NCBI GenBank assembly: GCA_902782875.1
Contig: CACZPE010000207.1
Location: forward strand, 1-8,964
Length of the DNA stretch: 8,964 nucleotides
Direction: 5' to 3'
Origin: an uncultured Ruminococcus sp.
Lineage (GTDB): Bacteria; Bacillota_A; Clostridia; Oscillospirales; Ruminococcaceae
In this document: piece after piece, positions 1 through 5,440 of the stretch
Numbering within the stretch: position 1 is the first letter of the stretch
Layout: every line of letters begins with the position of its first letter
Program-made: the position numbers and the translations under genes
Notes under the pieces: generated by a model
What the model saw: only the letters and a program-made list of their open reading frames with translations
Told to the model about the DNA's origin: nothing
Databases searched by the model: none

Positions 1-25
1 AAGCTGGGTATCCTGCGCATACGAA

Positions 26-95
26 AGTTACCGAGCTGCAAGCTGAGCCGTCCCCCGAAAAATAAGCAACGGCCTAACAGTGGGCACAGCCTGCC
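26..95 (+). repeat. Diverged copy 1 of a 70-bp repeat
   Basis: This segment runs from AGTTACCG to CAGCCTGCC and lines up end to end with the two closer copies at 2186-2255 and 2306-2375. All three are 70 bp. The left end (AGKTACCGWGCYGCAA) and the right end (CAGCCTGCC) are conserved, and the middle differs. In this copy the hairpin GCAGGCT-C-AGCCTGC of the other copies is degenerate (GGGCACAGCCTGCC). The last base directly abuts the -35 box of the SCP2 gene promoter. What the repeat does is unknown. It could be a small dispersed element of this genome, and copy number elsewhere cannot be seen here. The first 25 bases of the window hold nothing I recognise. Confidence 0.6.
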
Positions 96-124
96 TTGAC
101 AAAAAGTGAATGCTGATGTATACT
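96..124 (+). promoter_or_regulatory. Sigma-A promoter of the SCP2 gene
   Basis: TTGACA at 96-101, a 17-bp spacer, and TATACT at 119-124 form a near-consensus vegetative promoter. Transcription would start near 131, giving a leader of about 27 nt before the ATG at 158. Confidence 0.8.
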
Positions 125-139
125 GTGTACATCAGCATT
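109..139. promoter_or_regulatory. Inverted repeat over the -10 box, candidate operator
   Basis: The arms AATGCTGATGTA (109-120) and TACATCAGCATT (128-139) are perfectly complementary over 12 bp with a 7-nt centre. The dyad covers the -10 box and the expected start site. The left arm lies upstream of the start, so the hairpin would not form in the SCP2 transcript, which favours a protein-binding site on DNA. Six T follow (138-143), so it could instead end a transcript arriving from upstream. Confidence 0.5.
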
Positions 140-157
140 TTTTCGGGAGGTATTGTA

Positions 158-475
158 ATGAAATTTGAAGAACTGCTCTCACTTGTGAGAGAAAAGGGTA
201 AAGGCGTCGATGTGAGCGGTACGGGCTTTCTTGCGGTGCAGGTGAATATCACGGGCGACAACGGCGGCGTGTTCTATGTCGAGGTTAAGGACGGCAAGGT
301 AAATATCGAGCCGTATGAGTACAACGACAGACAGTGCGCTGTGACGATAAGTTCAGATGACCTGGTGAAGCTCATGGCCGGCAAGCTTGATGCTGTAGCA
401 GCATTTACTCTCGGCAAGCTGAAGGTTGACGGAGATATAGGCAAGGCACTGGAATTCTCAAAGCTTATAAAATAA
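158..475 (+). CDS. SCP2 sterol-binding domain protein, stand-alone
   Basis: This encodes a 105-residue soluble protein consisting almost wholly of one SCP2 (sterol carrier protein 2) domain. The fold forms a hydrophobic pocket that binds lipids or acyl chains; the ligand of free-standing bacterial members is generally not known. Visible family marks are an N-terminal helix (residues 2-13), a beta-rich middle (about 23-65), and the C-terminal block around FTLGKLKVDGDIGKALEF (83-100), which matches the usual 'GKLKVDGD...A..F' signature. The start at 158 is chosen because GGGAGG lies 7 nt upstream (145-150). An in-frame ATG at 110 lies upstream of the predicted transcription start and is rejected. 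No signal peptide or membrane segment is seen, so it is cytoplasmic. It is a single gene with its own promoter and terminator. Family assignment is firm; the physiological role is open. Confidence 0.85.
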   Translation: MKFEELLSLVREKGKGVDVSGTGFLAVQVNITGDNGGVFYVEVKDGKVNIEPYEYNDRQCAVTISSDDLVKLMAGKLDAVAAFTLGKLKVDGDIGKALEFSKLIK

Positions 476-481
476 AAATAT

Positions 482-517
482 CGGAGCTGATGTGTGATGC
501 ATCAGCTCCGTTTTTTT
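482..517. terminator. Bidirectional Rho-independent terminator between SCP2 and gltA
   Basis: A perfect 11-bp stem, CGGAGCTGATG (482-492) with CATCAGCTCCG (500-510), has a 7-nt loop and is followed by seven T (511-517) on the + strand. On the - strand the same stem is followed by ATATTTTTATTTT (complement of 468-481), so it can also end the gltA transcript. The gltA stop codon overlaps the T run. Confidence 0.9.
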
Positions 518-1883
518 ATCTCTCCGCAAGTGCGGTGTATTCCTTGTGAGGGCTTACGTTCTTGTAAGCGGGACGGATTATCTTGCCTGCGTTTGAAAGC
601 TCCTCTATGCGGTGCGCGGACCAGCCTGCGATCCTACCGATCGCAAAGAGGGGAGTGTAAAGCTCTGTCGGCAGATCGAGCATGCTGTAAACAAAACCGC
701 TGTAGAAGTCTACATTCGCGGAAACGCCCTTGTAGATGTGGCGTTCGCTGCCGATAACCTTCGGGGCGAGCTTTGCAACGGTGTGATAGAGATCGAGCTC
801 CTTGAGTACGCCCTTTTCCTCTGCAAGCCTGTCAACATAGGAGTGAAGTATATTCGCTCTCGGGTCGGAGATGGAGTATACCGCATGACCCATGCCATAG
901 ATAAGTCCGGAGCGGTCGAAAGTTTCCTTGCGCAGAAGCTTGAGAAGATATGCAGATACCTCATCCTCATCCGCCCAGTCGGATACATTCTGCTTGATAT
1001 CCTCGAACATTTCGGATACCTTCACATTCGCACCGCCGTGCTTGGGTCCCTTGAGAGAACCGAGCGCCGCAGCTATGGCAGAGTATGTGTCAGTGCCGGA
1101 GGATGTCACAACGTGTGTGGTAAATGTGGAATTGTTTCCGCCGCCGTGCTCTGCATGAAGAACAAGAGCCATATCGAGTACCTTTGCCTCAAGCGCAGTG
1201 AACTTGGAATCGGGGCGGAGTATGTGCAGGATATTCTCCGCGGTGGAGTATTCGGCGTGGGGCTTGTGTATGATCAGACTGTCATCGTCCTTGTAGTATT
1301 TCTTTGCCTGATAGCCGTATACCGCAAGCAGCGGCATAAGAGCTATGAGCTCAAGCGACTGTCTGAGGACGTTGGGTATGGATGTGTCATTGGGGTAATC
1401 GTCATACGAGAACAGCGTGAGTACGCCTCTGGCGATATTGTTCATGATATCCGAGCTTGGGGACTTCATCATGATATCTCTTACGAATGCAGACGGCAGA
1501 CGCCTGTAATCAGAGAGCAGAGAGGTGAATTCATCGAGAGACTTCCTGTCGGGCAGCTCGCCGAAAAGCAGAAGATATGCCGTTTCTTCAAAACCGAAAC
1601 GGTTGTCGTTCTCAAATCCCCTGACAAGATCGTTTATATTGTAACCCCTGTAGAACAGCTTGCCGTCACAGGGTATCATTTCATTATCCTCAACTATATA
1701 GGAAACGATCTCGGAGATCTCCGTAAGTCCTGCAAGGACACCCTTGCCGTTGATATCCCTGAGACCGCGCTTGACCTCGTATTTTGTGTAGAGGGAGGGA
1801 TCTATCGCTCCGTTCTCCGTGCATTTACGCGCAAGTGCTTCTATCTGCGGGGTGACTTTTGAAAAGCTGTAGTGTGATGCCAT
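516..1883 (-). CDS. gltA: Citrate synthase (Si type)
   Basis: This encodes a 455-residue cytoplasmic enzyme that condenses oxaloacetate with acetyl-CoA to citrate, the entry to 2-oxoglutarate and glutamate synthesis. The catalytic set of the family is intact: the oxaloacetate-binding region LHAEHGGG (H243/H246), GPKHGGAN (H282), GMGHAVYSISDPR (H333, R341) and NVDFYSG (D392). By comparison with E. coli GltA these correspond to H229, H264, H305 and D362. The C-terminal GRIAGWSAHRIEE (residues 416-428) is the usual closing motif. Length fits the longer clostridial citrate/2-methylcitrate synthases, so some activity on propionyl-CoA cannot be excluded. The ATG at 1883 has GGAG 7 nt upstream (1891-1894). 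No aconitase or isocitrate dehydrogenase gene is adjacent. It is transcribed alone from a promoter near 2018-2046 through a structured leader. The long antisense reading frame over it is a shadow. Confidence 0.95.
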   Translation of the reverse strand: MASHYSFSKVTPQIEALARKCTENGAIDPSLYTKYEVKRGLRDINGKGVLAGLTEISEIVSYIVEDNEMIPCDGKLFYRGYNINDLVRGFENDNRFGFEETAYLLLFGELPDRKSLDEFTSLLSDYRRLPSAFVRDIMMKSPSSDIMNNIARGVLTLFSYDDYPNDTSIPNVLRQSLELIALMPLLAVYGYQAKKYYKDDDSLIIHKPHAEYSTAENILHILRPDSKFTALEAKVLDMALVLHAEHGGGNNSTFTTHVVTSSGTDTYSAIAAALGSLKGPKHGGANVKVSEMFEDIKQNVSDWADEDEVSAYLLKLLRKETFDRSGLIYGMGHAVYSISDPRANILHSYVDRLAEEKGVLKELDLYHTVAKLAPKVIGSERHIYKGVSANVDFYSGFVYSMLDLPTELYTPLFAIGRIAGWSAHRIEELSNAGKIIRPAYKNVSPHKEYTALAER

Positions 1884-1926
1884 TGCAAAACTCCTTTCTT
1901 TCTGACGGTCGCTTCCTGTAAACCAT
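1825..1926 (-). other. Possible upstream ORF overlapping the gltA start
   Basis: An ATG at 1926-1924 is preceded by AAGGAG (complement of 1932-1937) at a 5-nt spacing, as good a ribosome site as that of gltA itself. It opens a 33-codon frame beginning MVYRKRPSERKEF and ending with TAA at 1827-1825. It runs through the gltA ribosome site and start in the +1 frame. Ribosomes here could affect gltA initiation. The peptide is basic and not recognisable. No protein evidence is available, so it may be chance. Confidence 0.3.
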
Positions 1927-1964
1927 GTATACTCCTTAAAAACAGGTATGCCTTTATCGAGTAT

Positions 1965-2005
1965 AAAAAAAACAGACCTTCGTTTAGGGTATACGCCCTG
2001 TGGTC
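1965..2005 (-). promoter_or_regulatory. Leader hairpin with U8 tract upstream of gltA, possible attenuator
   Basis: On the - strand, GACC (2005-2002) pairs with GGTC (1978-1975). Inside it, AGGG (1999-1996) pairs with CCCT (1989-1986) around a 6-nt loop. Eight T follow (complement of 1965-1972). The structure starts only a few nt after the predicted transcription start and lies about 80 nt before the gltA start codon. The stem is short and interrupted, so a function as intrinsic terminator or attenuator is uncertain. It does not carry T-box sequence marks. Confidence 0.4.
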
Positions 2006-2017
2006 GTTATGTATAGT

Positions 2018-2046
2018 ACTATATCACATTTTTAGCTATTTTACAA
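2018..2046 (-). promoter_or_regulatory. Promoter of gltA
   Basis: Read on the - strand: TTGTAA (complement of 2041-2046), a 17-bp spacer, then TATAGT (complement of 2018-2023), with TG one base before the -10 box (extended -10). The start would be near 2011, giving a leader of about 128 nt. The -10 box lies in a perfect 12-bp palindrome TATAGTACTATA at 2012-2023, which could be a regulator site. Confidence 0.7.
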
Positions 2047-2050
2047 GACT

Positions 2051-2096
2051 ATTGCATAAAGTTTCATAATTATTTCACAACCATAGTGTATGCAAT
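2051..2096. promoter_or_regulatory. Separated 8-bp inverted repeat upstream of the gltA promoter
   Basis: ATTGCATA (2051-2058) and TATGCAAT (2089-2096) are perfect inverted copies with centres 38 bp apart. They begin 5 bp upstream of the gltA -35 box, where an activator or a looping repressor could sit. I do not recognise the motif as a named regulator box. Confidence 0.35.
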
Positions 2097-2125
2097 CCGA
2101 TAAAGTAAACAGGAGATATAAGGAG

Positions 2126-2167
2126 ATGATGAATATGTCTACAGGAGAACCTAATGAAATACTTTAG
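2126..2167 (+). other. Micro-ORF or gene remnant
   Basis: AGGAG at 2121-2125 precedes a run of start codons (2126, 2129, 2135). The frame is closed by TAG at 2165-2167 after at most 13 codons. The ATG at 2135 has good spacing (9 nt) and would give MSTGEPNEIL. It could be a leader peptide or the stump of a lost gene. No convincing promoter was seen in front of it. Confidence 0.2.
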
Positions 2168-2169
2168 GA

Positions 2170-2186
2170 TTTCATTTCAAATGAAA
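2170..2186. repeat. Short perfect inverted repeat at the left edge of repeat copy 2
   Basis: TTTCATTT (2170-2177) and AAATGAAA (2179-2186) form an 8-bp AT-rich dyad with a 1-nt centre. It ends exactly on the first base of the 70-bp repeat. It is not present before the other copies, so it is probably not part of the element. Confidence 0.4.
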
Positions 2187-2255
2187 GGTACCGTGCCGCA
2201 AATAAAATCGTATCCATAAAGCTTATCTGCGAGGAGGGTGCAGGCTCAGCCTGCC
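2186..2255 (+). repeat. Copy 2 of the 70-bp repeat
   Basis: It begins AGGTACCGTGCCGCAAAT and ends GGGTGCAGGCTCAGCCTGCC, and both ends are identical to copy 3 (2306-2375). The middle (about 2204-2234) is variable. The right end holds a compact dyad, GCAGGCT (2240-2246) and AGCCTGC (2248-2254). Just beyond it a further hairpin, GGCTGT (2261-2266) with ACAGCC (2271-2276), resembles the copy 1 right end and may be a partial extra unit. Confidence 0.85.
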
Positions 2256-2305
2256 GAGGTGGCTGTCGGCACAGCCTTAAATTCAAAATAACATACACAA
2301 ACAAG

Positions 2306-2375
2306 AGGTACCGTGCCGCAAATGCAGCCGACCACGAAGAATAAAGCTGCGAAGTGGGTGCAGGCTCAGCCTGCC
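2306..2375 (+). repeat. Copy 3 of the 70-bp repeat
   Basis: It has the same orientation and length as copy 2, 120 bp further on, with identical left and right ends and a different middle. The dyad GCAGGCT (2360-2366) / AGCCTGC (2368-2374) closes the right end. The next promoter's -35 box begins 16 bp after the repeat. Confidence 0.85.
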
Positions 2376-2391
2376 ATTTTTTAAAAAACAA

Positions 2392-2420
2392 TTGACATTT
2401 TGAACAAAAAGTATTATACT
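2392..2420 (+). promoter_or_regulatory. Promoter of the seven-gene cluster
   Basis: TTGACA (2392-2397), a 17-bp spacer and TATACT (2415-2420) form a near-consensus promoter with the same -35 and -10 hexamers as the SCP2 promoter. Transcription would start near 2427, about 64 nt before the first gene. A dyad ATACT-GTAT-AGTAT (2416-2429) covers the -10 box and start region and could be an operator. Confidence 0.8.
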
Positions 2421-2490
2421 GTATAGTATGAATAGCTATATCAAAACAGAGAAATAGACTGATATATCCTGAAAAGTATGAGGAATCAAT

Positions 2491-3765
2491 ATGTCTGAGA
2501 AGAAAAAAGCTGTCGGCGCGGGAGTCGTGATAGCCGACACCATTACAAATAAATATTTCGTGCTGTCGCTGCTGACGCTGCTTGCAGTGCTTATATGCTC
2601 GTTCATAGCTGAAGAGGATATGCTGTATGAAGTGTTCAACGACCTGTGGGAGCTGCTTTTTTCATCGGTGTGTCTGACAGCGTCTCTTTTTGCGGTAAAT
2701 ATCGCCCTTGTAAAAAGCGGAGTATCACGCAGAACAATAAGCGATTCGCTGAGATCACTCGATCCCAAGATAACCGGTGCGGTCACGGATTATTCCGGTA
2801 TCGGCAGCCTGATGTCCGCGCTTGCCGCAGTGGTGTATGCACTTGCAAAGATGTATATGTCCGGCAGCAGCAGCCTGTACAGCGGTGACTTTGTGATATC
2901 AGTGATACTGATAGTCGCAAGAGCGGTCATGCTCGGATGCTCGCTGGGGCTTCTTACCTCAAGGGATGAGCTGTATCAGATGATATTCCTCACTGTTTCG
3001 AGAATGTCGGGTTCTTCGGGCGAAGAGCTTGTGAAGAACGTGTCAAAAATGTCCCACTCGCAGAAGATAATCGGCGCAGTCAGGAGAAATCTTTTTATAG
3101 ATATATCCGTACAGACAGGCGTTTCGGTGGTGTGTATCATATCCGCACTTACCGCATCCGTGCTGCCTTTCCCGATATCCGCGGCAGGACTGCTTTTCCC
3201 GATAATCACGATAGTGTCCGCAGGTGTTCCCTCGGGCGATTCGATGGAACTGGGCGAGGAGAAGGAAAAGCTCGGTTCGGGGGGATACTCCTTTTGTATA
3301 ATGAATACCGTGATGTATGTCGTGATCGTCTGTCTGATGATGTTTTCGTTTCCTTTCAGGAGCGTGTTCACAAACTATGTGGCAAAGACGGAATTTACGT
3401 ACTATGAAGATGTGACACCGGGAGTGAAGATATTTTCCGTACCGGAGATAACAGCTGAGACGATGCCGCTGTTTATCGGCATATTCACTGTAACGGTGCT
3501 GTTTATTATAGTGGAATCGCTCGCATCGTCAACGTATGATACGAAGACATTCCTGTTAAAGGCCTCTGTGCGCGGGCTCGCATCACAGGGTGCCGTGCTG
3601 ATGATTATGCTCGGCTACTGCATAGTATACTCGATTATAGTACCGCCGAGTGCGATGAATGCCGTTATGTGGCTGGTAAGCGTCAGCATATCATGCTTAA
3701 TGCTGGGTATAAATCTTATACATATACTTGTAGTGTCCTCAAAAAACAGGGCACATAAAACATAA
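2491..3765 (+). CDS. Polytopic membrane protein, P-type ATPase-like membrane region without catalytic domains (tentative)
   Basis: This is a 424-residue integral membrane protein with about ten hydrophobic segments, near residues 21-39, 52-74, 104-122, 133-155, 203-223, 227-245, 266-288, 325-345, 363-384 and 391-414. The function is not known to me. By eye the C-terminal half follows the M5-M10 region of type II P-type ATPases. A stalk-like stretch KIIGAVRRNLFIDIS (192-206) is followed by LPFPISAAGLLF (225-236) and GVPSGDSMELGEEKE (245-259), where ATPases have 'LP.P....LL...NL..DG.PA.ALG.EP'. An M8-like block TMPLFIGIFTVTVLF comes next, then VPP before the last helix. The actuator, nucleotide-binding and phosphorylation domains are absent: there is no DKTGT and no GDGxND, and the cytoplasmic loops are only about 30-50 residues. 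The ATG at 2491 has a weak GAGG site 7 nt upstream. It leads a tight gene cluster, 21 nt before the Lrp gene. Alternatively it is an unrelated transporter-like family. Confidence 0.6.
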   Translation: MSEKKKAVGAGVVIADTITNKYFVLSLLTLLAVLICSFIAEEDMLYEVFNDLWELLFSSVCLTASLFAVNIALVKSGVSRRTISDSLRSLDPKITGAVTDYSGIGSLMSALAAVVYALAKMYMSGSSSLYSGDFVISVILIVARAVMLGCSLGLLTSRDELYQMIFLTVSRMSGSSGEELVKNVSKMSHSQKIIGAVRRNLFIDISVQTGVSVVCIISALTASVLPFPISAAGLLFPIITIVSAGVPSGDSMELGEEKEKLGSGGYSFCIMNTVMYVVIVCLMMFSFPFRSVFTNYVAKTEFTYYEDVTPGVKIFSVPEITAETMPLFIGIFTVTVLFIIVESLASSTYDTKTFLLKASVRGLASQGAVLMIMLGYCIVYSIIVPPSAMNAVMWLVSVSISCLMLGINLIHILVVSSKNRAHKT

Positions 3766-3786
3766 CCAGAAACGGAGAGTGATCTG

Positions 3787-4266
3787 ATGGATTCTTTACT
3801 CACACTGCTCAGAAGCAACGCCAGACTGTCAGCTGAAGAGCTCGCTACCATGACAGGGCTTACAGCCGCCGAAGTCGCCGCGAAGATAGCAGATTATGAA
3901 CATCAGGGAGTAATAAGAGGATACAGGGCGATAATCAACGAGGAACTCGCTGACAAAAACGCCGTTACAGCATTTATAGAGGTCAAGGTCGCCCCGAAGG
4001 CGGAGCAGGGCTTTGACGATCTTGCAAAAACGATAATGTCTTTTGATGAAGTTGATTCCGTAACTCTTATGTCGGGATCTTTCGATCTTGCAGTGACGCT
4101 CAGCGGCACTGATTATAAGGAGATCGCCCTTTTTGTGGCACGCAGACTGTCCACGCTTGAGGGTGTCATCTCCACGTCTACGCATTTTGTTCTCAAACGC
4201 TATAAAGAGAACGGAGTGCTCATGGACAACGATAATGTTGATGAAAGGAGCTTAATGTCTCCGTGA
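3787..4266 (+). CDS. Lrp/AsnC-family transcriptional regulator
   Basis: This encodes a 159-residue DNA-binding regulator. Residues about 1-50 form a winged helix-turn-helix of the family pattern ('LLxLLRxNARLSxEELAxMTGLTxxEVxxxIxxYExxGVIxGYxAxIN'). Residues about 60-142 form the ligand-binding RAM domain, with the typical 'AFIEVKV', 'VDSVTLMSGSFDLAVTL' and 'GVISTSTHFVLKRYK' strands. Such proteins assemble as dimers or larger rings and usually sense amino acids. GGAGAG lies 7 nt upstream of the ATG. The gene starts 21 nt after the membrane protein and its stop overlaps the aminotransferase start by 4 nt. That pairing suggests it regulates amino-acid metabolism, possibly its own operon; this is inference. 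The C-terminal tail (145-159), rich in Asp and Asn, carries the next gene's ribosome site. Confidence 0.88.
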   Translation: MDSLLTLLRSNARLSAEELATMTGLTAAEVAAKIADYEHQGVIRGYRAIINEELADKNAVTAFIEVKVAPKAEQGFDDLAKTIMSFDEVDSVTLMSGSFDLAVTLSGTDYKEIALFVARRLSTLEGVISTSTHFVLKRYKENGVLMDNDNVDERSLMSP

Positions 4267-5423
4267 TAGACTATGATAAGCTTATCGCCGATAAATGCAG
4301 GGATATGAAGCCGTCGGGGATAAGAAGATTTTTCGACCTTGCAAACCAGAGAGAGGGAGTTATCTCTCTCGGCGTCGGTGAGCCTGATTTCCAGACACCC
4401 TGGAATGTAAGACAGGCTGCCATTACATCTCTTGAAAGAGGAAAAACAAAGTATACCGCAAATTCGGGACTTTCTGAGCTAAAGCATGCCATTGCCGACA
4501 AGATAAAGGCGCAGCTCGGGGTGAGCTATGACGGCGATAACGAAGTGATAGTCACCGTCGGCGGCTCGGAGGGTATAGATATCGCGATACGTTCCCTCGT
4601 GAACCCGGGTGATGAGGTGCTCGTGGTCGAGCCCTGCTTTGTGTGCTATGCCCCGATAGTATCGCTGTGCGGAGGAGTGCCTGTATCCATAGCTACAAGA
4701 GCGGAGGATGATTTCAGGCTGACCGCAAAGATGCTGAAGGATAAGATCACAGACAGGACAAAGCTGTTGATACTGCCCTTCCCCAATAATCCCACAGGCG
4801 CTGTTATGGACAGGAAAGACCTTGAACAGATAGCAGAGGTGCTCGACGGTACGGATATACTGGTGCTTACCGATGAGATATACTCTGTCCTCACCTACGG
4901 CGGGGAGCACTGCTCCATTGTGCAGATAGGGGATATGCAGGAAAGAACGATATACGTAAACGGATTTTCCAAGGCTTACTCGATGACGGGATGGAGACTC
5001 GGCTATATCGCCGCTCCTGCACCTCTTGCAAAGCAGATGCTGAAGATACATCAGTACGCTATAATGTGCTCTCCGACTATGTCGCAGTACGCAGCTATAG
5101 AAGCTCTTTCGGCGTGCGACAAGGACGTTGAGAAGATGCGGAGCGAGTACGACCAGCGCCGCAGATGGCTTGTAAAGGCTCTGAATGATATCGGCCTCGA
5201 CTGCTTCGAGCCGAGAGGAGCATTCTATGTGTTCCCGAGCATAAAGAGCACGGGTATGTCGAGTGAGGAATTCTGCGAAAGACTTCTCAACGAACGTGAT
5301 GTAGCCGTCGTTCCCGGAAATGCATTCGGAGACAGCGGTGAGGGCTTTATAAGAATATCCTACGCATATTCTCTCAAGCATATCATGACTGCTGTGGAGA
5401 GGATAGAGAGCTTCATAAAGTAG
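4263..5423 (+). CDS. Pyridoxal-phosphate aminotransferase, class I/II
   Basis: This encodes a 386-residue cytoplasmic fold-type I aminotransferase of the aspartate/aromatic/PatA-like group. Family marks are all present: GVGEPDFQTP (37-46) near the N terminus, PNNPTG (174-179), DEIY (204-207), the Schiff-base lysine in NGFSKAYSMTGWRLGY (K237, with R245 for the phosphate), and FIRISYA with R364 for the substrate carboxylate. Substrate cannot be fixed from sequence; aspartate, alanine, aromatic or N-acetyl-diaminopimelate are all possible. The start is GTG at 4263, overlapping the Lrp stop as GTGA. AAAGGAG at 4244-4250 is 12 nt away, longer than usual. An ATG at 4255 sits at a short spacing from that site but reads only MSP before the same TGA, so initiation probably depends on coupling to the Lrp gene. 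The N-terminal block from MIDYDK fits the family, supporting this start. Confidence 0.9.
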   Translation: MIDYDKLIADKCRDMKPSGIRRFFDLANQREGVISLGVGEPDFQTPWNVRQAAITSLERGKTKYTANSGLSELKHAIADKIKAQLGVSYDGDNEVIVTVGGSEGIDIAIRSLVNPGDEVLVVEPCFVCYAPIVSLCGGVPVSIATRAEDDFRLTAKMLKDKITDRTKLLILPFPNNPTGAVMDRKDLEQIAEVLDGTDILVLTDEIYSVLTYGGEHCSIVQIGDMQERTIYVNGFSKAYSMTGWRLGYIAAPAPLAKQMLKIHQYAIMCSPTMSQYAAIEALSACDKDVEKMRSEYDQRRRWLVKALNDIGLDCFEPRGAFYVFPSIKSTGMSSEEFCERLLNERDVAVVPGNAFGDSGEGFIRISYAYSLKHIMTAVERIESFIK

Positions 5424-5440
5424 AGCTTTAAGGACGGTGG

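Larger units (their letters stand above)
1884..2490. other. 607-bp intergenic region between gltA and the membrane protein gene
   Basis: The two flanking genes diverge. From left to right it holds the gltA leader with its hairpin and possible upstream ORF, the gltA promoter, a separated inverted repeat, a micro-ORF, repeat copies 2 and 3, and the promoter of the downstream cluster. No full gene, tRNA or structured RNA of a known class is recognised. - strand frames crossing the repeats are repeat shadows. Confidence 0.7.

Noticed and set aside
109..143. Terminator as the main reading of the dyad before SCP2
   Set aside because: The stem is AT-rich and overlaps a strong promoter and start site, so an operator fits better; kept only as an alternative.
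28..261. - strand frame over repeat copy 1 and the SCP2 start; similar frame at 2164-2391 over copies 2 and 3
   Set aside because: Similar peptides (QAEPAP..., AARYL) arise because the 70-bp DNA repeat is read on the - strand. The repeat length is not a multiple of three and no proper gene structure is seen.
612..1862. 416-codon open frame antisense to gltA
   Set aside because: It lies wholly opposite a citrate synthase with all catalytic motifs. It is rich in Cys, Arg and Val from codon mirroring, shows no domain, and has no ribosome site of note.
1884..2011. T-box or other known riboswitch in the gltA leader
   Set aside because: No T-box sequence marks or other class-specific core could be found; only a short hairpin with a U tract.
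2186..2375. CRISPR array
   Set aside because: Two 70-bp units separated by 50 bp with variable cores do not show the short identical repeats and regular spacers of an array, and no cas genes are present.
2491..3765. FtsX/MacB-type permease for the ABC ATPase
   Set aside because: About ten spans with no large extracytoplasmic domain after the first helix; the C-terminal half looks more like the P-type ATPase membrane region.
4479..5381. 300-codon frame antisense to the aminotransferase
   Set aside because: It is fully covered by a gene with intact PLP motifs, and its translation looks like a shadow (many His, Tyr and Cys).
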